From an uncultured Prochlorococcus sp. (GTDB lineage: Bacteria > Cyanobacteriota > Cyanobacteriia > PCC-6307 > Cyanobiaceae): a stretch of 64,000 nt of DNA. Of this stretch, positions 28,954 to 38,358 are shown piece after piece. Under the pieces are notes generated by a model that was not told the origin of the DNA, did no database searches, and saw nothing but the letters and a program-made list of their open reading frames with translations. A program made the position numbers and the translations under genes. The first letter of the stretch is position 1; each line of letters begins with the position of its first letter. The stretch is taken from positions 62,001 through 126,000 of the forward strand of contig CACNCF010000002.1 in assembly GCA_902618795.1 (NCBI GenBank). Direction: 5' to 3'.

Positions 28954-30609
28954 ATGAAAAAATCTTATTCGAAATATTCAGCAAAAGATGACTTATTTTG
29001 GTTGATTTTGAGACCATGGATTTTTATCCCCAGAGTTTTATATATCCTTTTAACTTTTATTTTTCTTTTTTTAAGAATACTTTTTCAAGGTAACAGTAAA
29101 AATAAAAATGTACAAAAAAATCTCTCGAAATATCTTTTTGATGTAATAACGGATTTAGGACCTTGTTTTATCAAATTAGGCCAGGCACTCTCAACTAGAC
29201 CAGATCTTGTTAGACAAGATTGGCTTACAGAGCTTACAAAATTACAAGATAATCTCCCAGCATTTGATCATAAAATTGCTTTAAAAATCATTGAAGAGGA
29301 ACTTGGATCACCTGCTAATGAATTATTTGAAGAGTTTCCAGATAGTCCTATTGCTTCAGCAAGCTTAGGTCAAGTTTATAAAGCAAAAAAAAATAATTCT
29401 TATATGGCTGTGAAAGTACAGCGGCCAAATTTATACTTTCTCATAAGAAGGGATGTTGTAATCTTAAGGTTTTTAGGAACTTTTTTATCCCCACTATTAC
29501 CATTAAATATAGGCGTTGGAATTGGAGAAATAATAGATGAATTCGGAAAGGCACTTTTTGATGAAATTGACTATCAAAAAGAGGCCAAAAATGCTTTGAG
29601 GTTTGCAAATTTATTCAAAGAAAACCCAAATATTTTTATCCCTAAATTAGAAAAACAGTTTTCATCCAAAAGAGTAATAACAACTTCTTGGATTGAAGGA
29701 GTTAAGTTAAGAGATCGAGCTTTACTAGAGGAAAATAACTTAATACCTTCTTCGTTTATAAAAACATGCGTCATCAGTGGACTACAGCAATTATTTGAAT
29801 TTGGATATTTTCATGCAGACCCACATCCGGGAAATATGTTCGCTCTCAAAGGAGGAAATGCAGATTGCGGGAATTTAGCTTATGTTGATTTCGGAATGAT
29901 GGATACTATTACAAATTCAGATAGACTTACTCTTATTAAGGCAATTGTTCACATAATAAACGAAGAATATTATCTTCTCGCAGAAGATTTCCAAAAATTA
30001 GGTTTTTTAACCAAAGGACAAGATCTTCAAAAACTTGTTGAACCATTAAAGGAAGTTCTAGGAGGATCTTTTGGCGCTGAGGTTGGTAATTTTAATCTTA
30101 AAAATGTAACTGACAAATTCTCAAAACTAATGTATTCCTATCCTTTCAGAGTTCCTAGTAGGTTTGCCTTAATAATAAGAGCCGTAGTTAGTCAAGAAGG
30201 TTTAGCATTAAGGTTAGATCCTGAATTTAAAATTTTAAAAATAGCTTATCCATATATTGCTAAAAAATTACTGACTGATAATTCTGAAGAGATTTTAGAC
30301 ATACTTTTAGAAGTCGTTTTTGATAAAAAAGGTCAAATCCAAGTTGAAAAAGTTGAAAGTTTATTAAACATTTTATTTAGAGATTCAGAGAATATTAATT
30401 CAGATCTCATACCAGTTGCGAACGCTGGATTGAAATTATTTGTCAGTAAAAAAGGATCCGAAGTTAGGAAGAATCTTCTATTAAGTCTTATAAAAGATGA
30501 AAAATTAGAATTTACTGATGCAAAAAAACTCTTAGCTTTAATTAGAGATACTTTTAGCCCTCTGAATATTGCAAGAAGTGCAGTACAAAATATTATTTCT
30601 ACAGTTTAG
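28954..30609 (+). CDS. ABC1/UbiB/AarF atypical kinase family protein
   Basis: The 551-residue protein has the UbiB/ADCK signature: KxGQ-type segment PCFIKLGQALSTRPDL, the alanine-rich nucleotide loop ASASLGQVYKAK, the conserved Lys in MAVKVQRP, the catalytic-type FHADPHPGNMF and the DFG-like YVDFGMMD. Cyanobacterial and chloroplast members affect prenylquinone and tocopherol levels and their attachment to plastoglobules or membranes; the real phosphoryl substrate is unknown. N-terminal hydrophobic residues near 20-45 could anchor it. It is divergent from the decarboxylase gene. Confidence 0.9.
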   Translation: MKKSYSKYSAKDDLFWLILRPWIFIPRVLYILLTFIFLFLRILFQGNSKNKNVQKNLSKYLFDVITDLGPCFIKLGQALSTRPDLVRQDWLTELTKLQDNLPAFDHKIALKIIEEELGSPANELFEEFPDSPIASASLGQVYKAKKNNSYMAVKVQRPNLYFLIRRDVVILRFLGTFLSPLLPLNIGVGIGEIIDEFGKALFDEIDYQKEAKNALRFANLFKENPNIFIPKLEKQFSSKRVITTSWIEGVKLRDRALLEENNLIPSSFIKTCVISGLQQLFEFGYFHADPHPGNMFALKGGNADCGNLAYVDFGMMDTITNSDRLTLIKAIVHIINEEYYLLAEDFQKLGFLTKGQDLQKLVEPLKEVLGGSFGAEVGNFNLKNVTDKFSKLMYSYPFRVPSRFALIIRAVVSQEGLALRLDPEFKILKIAYPYIAKKLLTDNSEEILDILLEVVFDKKGQIQVEKVESLLNILFRDSENINSDLIPVANAGLKLFVSKKGSEVRKNLLLSLIKDEKLEFTDAKKLLALIRDTFSPLNIARSAVQNIISTV

Positions 30610-30718
30610 TTTTTATATTTATAGTTAATTAACTTACTTATGATTTTAATTTGATTAGAATTGGATGTAATATTTTAAAAATGAGAAGTAAAAGGATTAT
30701 TTAGCTTTGGAAGATTAA

Positions 30719-31213
30719 ATGAATTTTTTGAAAAATCTCTTTTTATTTAATAAAAAATCTGAAAAAAATAAAGAATTTAGTTCTGTATTGGTTGACCAAT
30801 ATTTAGAAATTGCAAAGTTAGTTAGAGAAGCAAGAATTCAACAAAATCTTACAATAAAAGAATTGTCATACATTTCAAAAATTCCTGAACGAATAATAAA
30901 CTCTATTGAAAATAATAATAAAAATATTAGGCCAGAGTATCCTTTTATAAGATCTATATTAATTAAATTAGAGGAATGCTTAGTATTAAAAAATAATACA
31001 TTATTAAATTTAGCAGTTAAAGAAAGGAAAATTTTAAAGAAAAAGGGAAAGGATTTTATTTTGAGTAAATTCGATCTTATCAATTCATGGCAAGGAAGTC
31101 TTTTGTATTTTTTTATATTAGTTCTAACTATATTTATAATAAAGAGATACTTTATTTTAAATGTAAATGTTATAGAGATTCAAAATATTGAAAATCAAAT
31201 CATTGATAAATAA
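30719..31213 (+). CDS. Membrane-anchored helix-turn-helix protein (RodZ-like, short)
   Basis: The 164-residue protein has an N-terminal XRE-type HTH domain (residues about 28-95, VREARIQQNLTIKELSYISK then ERIINSIENNN) and one membrane helix near residues 125-147, with a tail of only about 17 residues. This is the RodZ/RsgI-like layout, but the periplasmic domain of RodZ is absent. RodZ links the actin MreB to the membrane in rod-shaped cells; a small coccoid Prochlorococcus would need only part of that. Direct gene regulation is the other option. It follows the UbiB-type gene after a 109-base gap. Confidence 0.7.
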   Translation: MNFLKNLFLFNKKSEKNKEFSSVLVDQYLEIAKLVREARIQQNLTIKELSYISKIPERIINSIENNNKNIRPEYPFIRSILIKLEECLVLKNNTLLNLAVKERKILKKKGKDFILSKFDLINSWQGSLLYFFILVLTIFIIKRYFILNVNVIEIQNIENQIIDK

Positions 31214-31226
31214 TTTTTAACAAGTT

Positions 31227-32747
31227 CTACTTTAGAGTTCTCCCAAAATTATTTCCTAGCTCACTAAACATTTTTATATTATCTTCTATTTCTTCTAAAG
31301 GACGATTTAACTTCCATTTCCAGTTATTTTTTGTGGTCCCAGGTTTGTTTAATCTACTTGAATCGTCTAGAAATAATAGATCTTGTAATGGAGCGATAAA
31401 GAGATTAGCATTTGTCTCCATGCCAATTTCTATTAAATCCCAAGAAGGATTTTCTGAAAATTTATACTCATCTTTTATCCTTTTTTTGGATTCATAATCT
31501 AAATTTTCCCACCATGAAACAGAAGTAGAGTTGTCGTGAGTACCTGTATAGACAACCCAATTTTCTCCCTCAATATTCTTGGGTAAATAAGGATTATCTT
31601 CATTGCCATCAAAAGCAAATTGTAATATTTTCATGCCAGGTAGTTCAAAATTTTCCCTTAATTTCTCTACATCTTGAGTTATAACTCCTAGATCCTCCGC
31701 AATAATTGGTAGTTTATTACCCCCTAAATCCTTTTTTACTTTTTTTAATAGTGTTCTACCTGGGGAATTTATCCATTTCCCAATCATTGCCGATTTAGCA
31801 CTGCCATTAACTCTATAGTATCCAGCTAAACCCCTGAAATGATCAAATCTCAATATGTTCACAAGTTCAAATTGCCTTTGAAATCTTTTTCTCCACCAAT
31901 CGAAATTAGTCCTCTTATGTTTTGACCAAAAGTAAGTTGGTGTACCCCATAATTGTCCTGTTGATGAAAAATAATCAGGAGGAACTCCACTTTGAAAGAT
32001 TAAATCTCCATTTTTAAAAATTGAAAATAATGATTTATTACTCCACACATCTGCACTGTCTCTGGAGACATAAAAAGGCAAATCTCCTATCAGTTTAATA
32101 TTTTTTGATTTTGCAAAGTTTTTAATGACTCTCCATTGCTCATCAAGATGCCACTGTATTAATTTTTTAATAAGTAACTCATCACTTTTTTTCTTTATCC
32201 ACGATTTTAAGAACCTGTTATTTTTTATTTTAAATTCTTGAGGCCATTCCCACCAAGGCAACATATTAAATTCCTCTCTGATCACAGCAAATGTTGCATA
32301 ATCTTCAACCCAAGAGTTCGTCCTGATCCATTTGTTAAAATTAATTTTTCTTTCTTCAGATTGTGAACTCCAACCTTGTAAAAGGAGGAGACCTAATTTT
32401 TTTGTTAAGTCATCAGCAAAATCAAAATCAAAATGATCTTTATTCTGATTTGTTGGACCTAAATTTTCTTTATTTGAAATGAAGATAAAACCTCTTTCGA
32501 TTAAATCATCTACATCCAAAAACCATGGGTTTAGTGCAAAACTTGATGGGGAACTATATGGAGAACCTGTAGAGTCAGTAGGTGTAAGAGGTAAAAATTG
32601 CCAGTATTCAATTCCATGCTTATGAAGTTTTTTTATCCACTCTTTAGCTCCTCTACCAAAAGTTCCACATACTCTTCCTCCTGGAATACATGTTGGATGC
32701 ATAAGTATGCCTAATGATTTTCTGGCAATAATTGACTCTATAGGCAT
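31227..32747 (-). CDS. malQ: 4-alpha-glucanotransferase (amylomaltase)
   Basis: The 506-residue GH77 enzyme rebuilds short maltooligosaccharides during glycogen use. Family motifs are present: LRFDHFRGLAGYYRV with the nucleophile Asp, IAEDLGVIT with the catalytic Glu, and TGTHDNSTSVSWW with the third acidic residue. Length is normal for a cyanobacterial MalQ. It is convergent with the HTH protein gene and divergent from prs across the largest gap in the window. With GH57 branching enzyme and zwf further on, it belongs to the night-time carbon store. Confidence 0.95.
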   Translation of the reverse strand: MPIESIIARKSLGILMHPTCIPGGRVCGTFGRGAKEWIKKLHKHGIEYWQFLPLTPTDSTGSPYSSPSSFALNPWFLDVDDLIERGFIFISNKENLGPTNQNKDHFDFDFADDLTKKLGLLLLQGWSSQSEERKINFNKWIRTNSWVEDYATFAVIREEFNMLPWWEWPQEFKIKNNRFLKSWIKKKSDELLIKKLIQWHLDEQWRVIKNFAKSKNIKLIGDLPFYVSRDSADVWSNKSLFSIFKNGDLIFQSGVPPDYFSSTGQLWGTPTYFWSKHKRTNFDWWRKRFQRQFELVNILRFDHFRGLAGYYRVNGSAKSAMIGKWINSPGRTLLKKVKKDLGGNKLPIIAEDLGVITQDVEKLRENFELPGMKILQFAFDGNEDNPYLPKNIEGENWVVYTGTHDNSTSVSWWENLDYESKKRIKDEYKFSENPSWDLIEIGMETNANLFIAPLQDLLFLDDSSRLNKPGTTKNNWKWKLNRPLEEIEDNIKMFSELGNNFGRTLK

Positions 32748-32994
32748 GTTTTCAACATATTTTGATTCTTTACACTTAACGTGTTTTTAATTCTCTAAAT
32801 TCAACCATATACAAATTTTTTTTAATTGACAAATGATCATTCCTGGTTTTTAAGTCTGGATAAAAATAAATTCTAATTTTTAATCAACAATTTTTTGTTT
32901 AATTGAGGTTACTTTTGAAAACATCTAGTCATTATTTTTTGCGAAATTCACATAAACGACTACGATAAGAATATAGTTTTATGGTGCAAATTTC

Positions 32995-33990
32995 GTGACA
33001 AGTTTCATCACGGCAATGCAGAGTAAAGAGTCGAACTTTAATCTAACTAATAGTAGATTAAGGTTAGTAAGTGGCACAACAAATCCTAAATTAGCTGAAG
33101 AAATTGCATCATACTTAGGGATTGAAAATGTACCTTTAATATCTAAAAGATTTGCAGATGGAGAACTTTATGTTCAGATTCAGCAATCTATTAGAGGTTG
33201 TGATGTATTCCTCATACAACCTACATGCGCGCCTGTAAACGATAGTTTAATGGAGCTGATGATCATGGTTGACGCATGCAAGAGAGCGTCTGCAAGACAA
33301 ATAACGGCTGTAATTCCCTATTTTGGATATGCAAGGGCAGATAGGAAGACCTCAGGAAGAGAGTCTATAACTGCAAAATTAACGGCCAATTTACTAGAGA
33401 AATCAGGAGTTGATAGAGTTCTAGCGATGGACTTACACTCGGCTCAAATACAAGGCTACTTTGATATACCATGTGACCATATTTACGGTTCACCTGTGTT
33501 AATTGATTATTTAGAAACTTTAGATTTAGAAGAAATAGTTGTAGTCTCTCCTGATGTAGGCGGGGTGGCGAGAGCAAGAGCATTCGCGAAATTAATGAAG
33601 GATGCACCGTTGGCTATAATTGATAAAAGGAGATCTGCGCATAATATCGCTGAAAGTCTAACTGTTATTGGTGAAGTGAAAGGTAAAACGGCTATTCTTA
33701 TAGACGACATGATCGACACGGGAGGAACTATCTGTTCTGGAGCAAATTTACTAAAAAAAGAAGGAGCTAATAGAATATTTGCATGTGCCTCACATGCTGT
33801 ATTTTCTCCTCCTTCTTATGAAAGATTAAGTTCTAAGAATCTCTTCGAACAAGTTATTGTGACTAACAGCATACCTGTTATACATAAAGATAATTTTCCA
33901 CAGTTAAAAGTTCTTTCCGTCGCAAATATGCTGGGGGAAGCTATTTGGAGAATCCACGAAGAAAGTTCTGTTAGTTCTATGTTTAGATAA
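32995..33990 (+). CDS. prs: Ribose-phosphate pyrophosphokinase
   Basis: This 331-residue enzyme makes PRPP for nucleotides, histidine and tryptophan. It has the RFADGEL motif, the ATP site YARADRK, DLHSAQIQGYFD for metal binding, and the PRPP-binding loop ILIDDMIDTGGT. The tracked GTG start gives seven residues before an in-frame ATG, and a five-codon frame MVQIS ends in the GTG (GTGA overlap). Either start is possible; the family N-terminus begins some 18 residues further in, so both fit. The 247-base gap upstream shows no clear hairpin or small gene. Confidence 0.95.
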   Translation: MTSFITAMQSKESNFNLTNSRLRLVSGTTNPKLAEEIASYLGIENVPLISKRFADGELYVQIQQSIRGCDVFLIQPTCAPVNDSLMELMIMVDACKRASARQITAVIPYFGYARADRKTSGRESITAKLTANLLEKSGVDRVLAMDLHSAQIQGYFDIPCDHIYGSPVLIDYLETLDLEEIVVVSPDVGGVARARAFAKLMKDAPLAIIDKRRSAHNIAESLTVIGEVKGKTAILIDDMIDTGGTICSGANLLKKEGANRIFACASHAVFSPPSYERLSSKNLFEQVIVTNSIPVIHKDNFPQLKVLSVANMLGEAIWRIHEESSVSSMFR

Positions 33991-34004
33991 AAGAAATTAT
34001 TTTT

Positions 34005-34460
34005 TTACAAACCTTGTAATTTCTTGAGTCTCTCAGTTTCAATCTTAAATTGTTTTTCGATCTTTTCAGGAACGTTATCTGGACATACTTGAAGAGCTGA
34101 TTCAACTAATTGTAGAGATGCAATAAATTGTAATTGTTTCATATCAACTGTTTGTTCTTTCTTTCTCTCTTTTATTTTCCCTCCATGTTTTTGTGATACT
34201 ACTGATGCGAATGTTGCTGAGGCCACGCTTAATGTTTTTGGGAAATCCAAATCTAATCCTTTTCTTGTCGCATTGCATAGAAATGTAACACCCATCCTAT
34301 GATATAAATCTAGATCATTTTTATTGGCAGGTGAATTTTTAACATTTGCATTTACTTTACTAAATTCATTATTTGTATTAAATAAAAAAGATGAAAAAAT
34401 TAGAGGGATTGCAAAAACTTTAGATATTTTAAAATTCATATTTGATTTATTTTTATTCAT
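34005..34460 (-). CDS. Secreted protein of unknown function
   Basis: This 151-residue protein has an N-terminal signal-like segment: a basic MNKNKSNMNFKISK, then a hydrophobic FAIPLIFSSFLF, then a polar stretch. The mature part contains two cysteines (FLCNATRKG and LQVCPDNVP) about 65 residues apart that could form a disulfide, and a Lys/Glu-rich middle. I recognise no catalytic motif. An alternative start is the second Met (MNFKIS), which keeps the signal. It converges with prs and lies downstream of the CpeS-like gene on the same strand with a 46-base gap. Confidence 0.6.
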   Translation of the reverse strand: MNKNKSNMNFKISKVFAIPLIFSSFLFNTNNEFSKVNANVKNSPANKNDLDLYHRMGVTFLCNATRKGLDLDFPKTLSVASATFASVVSQKHGGKIKERKKEQTVDMKQLQFIASLQLVESALQVCPDNVPEKIEKQFKIETERLKKLQGL

Positions 34461-34506
34461 ATTATTAAAATAACATTTTTTATTTTTTTAAATGTGCCAA
34501 TAGAAT

Positions 34507-35046
34507 TTATTTAATAATTTTAATTTCGTGATGATTTTCTACTATTTTAAGCTTATCTTTGTTCCATGAATATATAACTCTAAATCTATAATTATCAGAA
34601 TCTACAAGTCTTGTATGTTCAAGAATATACCAATCATTGTAAGAAGATTCAAAAATCATTTCGTGTTCGTCGACTTGCTTAATATTTGAAATACCTTCAT
34701 CATTGCTTAAATAAAATTTTTCCCTCTTAAGTTGATGGCCTTTTAAAAATGCATGCATTTCTCCTCGTTCTTTATACTGGGGATTTTCGTCAAAGAAATT
34801 ATATTTTTTTTCCGGGTACCAAGTAAATTTATAATGCGATTCCCATTCAGATTTGCTCTCGAGAGCTTGAATATTTATATTCATACCTAAGTTATAAGTT
34901 TTTTGTGCTTCATCGAGAAAATAAGTTCTATTAGATTTCCACAATCCAATATTCCTGGTAAACCATCTTTTTAAATTACTATTTAAATTAATTTCAGGAG
35001 GGTTTTCACCAAAATGTAAATTTTTCTTTGGATTAATAGCAACCAT
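34507..35046 (-). CDS. CpeS/CpcS-like lipocalin-fold protein (possible phycobiliprotein lyase)
   Basis: This 179-residue protein shows the CpeS-type N-terminal pattern in WFTRNIGLWKSNRTYFL, in which an aromatic-x-x-x-x-G-x-W-x-S-x-R block opens the beta barrel, and a C-terminal TRLVDSDNYRFRVIYSW strand pair typical of the lipocalin fold. CpeS/CpcS lyases attach phycobilins to cysteines. Prochlorococcus has no phycobilisomes but keeps remnants of phycoerythrin, so this could be a lyase, a bilin carrier or a protein that has changed its role. No phycobilin genes are near it. It is divergent from sasA. Confidence 0.5.
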   Translation of the reverse strand: MVAINPKKNLHFGENPPEINLNSNLKRWFTRNIGLWKSNRTYFLDEAQKTYNLGMNINIQALESKSEWESHYKFTWYPEKKYNFFDENPQYKERGEMHAFLKGHQLKREKFYLSNDEGISNIKQVDEHEMIFESSYNDWYILEHTRLVDSDNYRFRVIYSWNKDKLKIVENHHEIKIIK

Positions 35047-35140
35047 TTATAAATAAGTTCTATTTATTTAATAGCCTATCTCTAAAATAAAAAAAAATAT
35101 CTTAAGGTGTTTATAAGGATTAACAGCTTTTCAACACTTC

Positions 35141-35155
35141 AGAGGAATCCATTTG
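35141..35155 (+). promoter_or_regulatory. Ribosome binding site that supports the sasA TTG start
   Basis: AGAGGA lies 6 bases before the TTG. Most non-ATG starts in this window have no such site, so this one helps confirm that sasA begins at TTG. Confidence 0.6.
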
Positions 35156-36271
35156 AATGATAAAAAAGAGCTAAAATTAATACTTGTGGCAGCTAGAAAT
35201 CAACTCTCTAGTAATGACATTAAGTCCTTAATAGCTTATTTAGAATCAGATGATTGTGAATTTGAGATATCTCTTCAGATCTCTGAACCCACTGAGCAGC
35301 CAGAATTACTTGAATTACATAGATTAGTAGCTATTCCTGCTCTTATAAAGGTTTCCCCAGCTCCAAAGCAGATATTTGCTGGAAGTAATATTTTCTCTCA
35401 ATTGCAAAAATGGTTACCAAGGTGGTCACAAGAAGGCTTAACAAAAAATCTTGGCATTAATTTGCAGCCATCCAAAATTGATTCAATAAGAACTCAAAAA
35501 GAATTTCTATTGGAAGACGAACTTCTTGTTTTAAGACAAGAAAATGAGACATTAACAAAAAGAATAGAATCTCAGGAAAGATTATTAAGAATGGTCGCGC
35601 ATGAATTAAGAACACCTTTAACTGCTGCTACTTTGGCTGTTCAAAGTCAAAAACTCGGACAAATAGATATTTCAAAATTACAGGAGGTCATTAAAAGACG
35701 TCTTGAAGAGATTGAACTCTTATCTCAGGATCTTTTAGAGGTTGGAACAACAAAATGGGAAGCTTTATTTAATCCTCAGAAAATTGAGTTAGGTAATATT
35801 AGTGCTGAAGTAATACTCGAATTAGAAAAATTCTGGAGATTAAGGAATATTGAAATTGATACTGATATTCCCTCTGATCTGCCAAGTGTATTTGCAGATC
35901 AAAGAAGAATGAGACAAGTATTTTTAAATTTAATTGAAAATGCTATTAAATTTTCGAAAGATTCTGGATCTATAAAAATCACTATGATTCATAAGACAAA
36001 TCAATGGGTAGAAATAACAATTTGTGACAAAGGTGCAGGTATCCCTTTGAGCGAACAAAAAAGAATTTTTCTAGATAGGGTTAGACTCCCCCAGACTTCT
36101 GAAGGAACTTCAGGATTTGGCATAGGGTTATCAGTATGCAGGAGGATAGTACAAGTTCATGGAGGAAGAATATGGGTCGTATCTGAAATTGGTGAAGGTT
36201 CCTGTTTCCATTTCACAGTTCCTGTGTGGCAAGGACAAAACAAAGAGCAACAATACTTGACGAAAGGCTAG
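35153..36271 (+). CDS. sasA: SasA, circadian clock output histidine kinase
   Basis: The 372-residue kinase has an N-terminal thioredoxin-like KaiB-homologous domain (residues about 1-95, [12 protein letters not shown] and the [12 protein letters not shown] strand), then HisKA with the phosphoacceptor H150 in [12 protein letters not shown]. Next come the N box [10 protein letters not shown]1 DKGAGIP and G2 [13 protein letters not shown]. SasA binds KaiC through the N-terminal domain and phosphorylates RpaA, which drives day-night gene expression. In Prochlorococcus, which lacks KaiA, SasA is the main output. The TTG start has a good AGAGGA site. A tRNA-Glu gene follows. Confidence 0.93.
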   Translation: MNDKKELKLILVAARNQLSSNDIKSLIAYLESDDCEFEISLQISEPTEQPELLELHRLVAIPALIKVSPAPKQIFAGSNIFSQLQKWLPRWSQEGLTKNLGINLQPSKIDSIRTQKEFLLEDELLVLRQENETLTKRIESQERLLRMVAHELRTPLTAATLAVQSQKLGQIDISKLQEVIKRRLEEIELLSQDLLEVGTTKWEALFNPQKIELGNISAEVILELEKFWRLRNIEIDTDIPSDLPSVFADQRRMRQVFLNLIENAIKFSKDSGSIKITMIHKTNQWVEITICDKGAGIPLSEQKRIFLDRVRLPQTSEGTSGFGIGLSVCRRIVQVHGGRIWVVSEIGEGSCFHFTVPVWQGQNKEQQYLTKG

Positions 36272-36313
36272 CCTTACTCTTAGTTTTTAATAAAGCTGTT
36301 ATGCTAATTTCCT

Positions 36314-36386
36314 GGCCCCATCGTCTAGAGGCCTAGGACACCTCCCTTTCACGGAGGCGACAGGGGTTCGAATCCCCTTGGGGCTA
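36314..36386 (+). tRNA. tRNA-Glu (anticodon TTC)
   Basis: The 73-base cloverleaf has a 7-base acceptor stem (GGCCCCA with TGGGGCT, closing with a G-T pair), the D-arm CTAGAGGCCTAG, an anticodon stem CCTCC/GGAGG around loop CTTTCAC with anticodon TTC, and the T arm AGGGG-TTCGAAT-CCCCT. CCA is not encoded. Glutamyl-tRNA is also the precursor of 5-aminolevulinate and hence of chlorophyll in cyanobacteria. It lies 42 bases after sasA. Confidence 0.95.
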
Positions 36387-36403
36387 TTAATTTAAATTTA
36401 TTA

Positions 36404-36940
36404 CTATCTTTTTGAAGATTTTGCTTGCCTATCTACTGCAATTAAATTTTCTGAAAGATCCTTTTTCAGTCTTTTCTCTATCATCCCTATTGGCATCCAC
36501 TGACAACCTTGAACAGTAAGATCATAAATTAATGAATTTTTTGAAGTATTTTTAATATTTTGTATTTTCCAACTACCTTCAAATTTCCTGAAATCTCCTT
36601 TTATCAAATTAAATTTTAAGAGACCAAACTCCTTATCTTCATATAAGTTTATAGTTACTTCAGCTGAAAATTTCATGCCAAGGAAATCCTGAGCCCCAAC
36701 TTGTCTAAGATGTACATTATTTTCCTTCTGAAATATTTTTTTGCTCGATAAAAGATTTGGGATGTAAAGATTTAGTCGATCATAATCTGTTAAAACACTC
36801 CACAAAGAATCGAAACTTGCAGAAGTTGTAAGTTGCGCTGCCAGTCGTCTTGTTCCGCCAGAAAGCTTTTCCATCGTTTGCTCAATTGTCCTAAAATCAT
36901 TTTCTTTATGATGATTCTTTGATTCTTGAGGATTGTTCAT
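36404..36940 (-). CDS. SRPBCC/START-fold protein (cyclase/dehydrase, Coq10-like)
   Basis: The 178-residue protein shows the SRPBCC hydrophobic-ligand fold: SASFDSLWSVLTDYDRLNLYIPNLLSSK near the N-terminus, then a run of strands, and a C-terminal MIEKRLKKDLSENLIAVDRQA helix. Related cyanobacterial proteins are annotated only as polyketide cyclase or Coq10-like; some bind quinones or lipids. Ligand and role are unknown here. It is convergent with the tRNA and divergent from petH. Confidence 0.78.
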   Translation of the reverse strand: MNNPQESKNHHKENDFRTIEQTMEKLSGGTRRLAAQLTTSASFDSLWSVLTDYDRLNLYIPNLLSSKKIFQKENNVHLRQVGAQDFLGMKFSAEVTINLYEDKEFGLLKFNLIKGDFRKFEGSWKIQNIKNTSKNSLIYDLTVQGCQWMPIGMIEKRLKKDLSENLIAVDRQAKSSKR

Positions 36941-37117
36941 ACAATGAATTTTTAATTAGATAAAAATTATTTCTGTGTAACTATACTGATAAAAACAATA
37001 AATACTGAAAAATAAAAATAATTTCATCTATTTATTCCGATCTCAAAACGTAACCATTTTTGTAAAATCACTACAAATTAAACTACAAATTGATAATCTT
37101 TTATTAAAGAAATTTAA

Positions 37118-38248
<1,131 letters not shown>

Positions 38249-38358
38249 ATCTTTGATACTCAGATTTAAGTTTCACCTACTAAATACTTTTTGGTTTAGA
38301 CACAATATGTAGCTAATATTTGAAAAAAAGAGGATTTTAAATAAAGAATACTAAAAAT

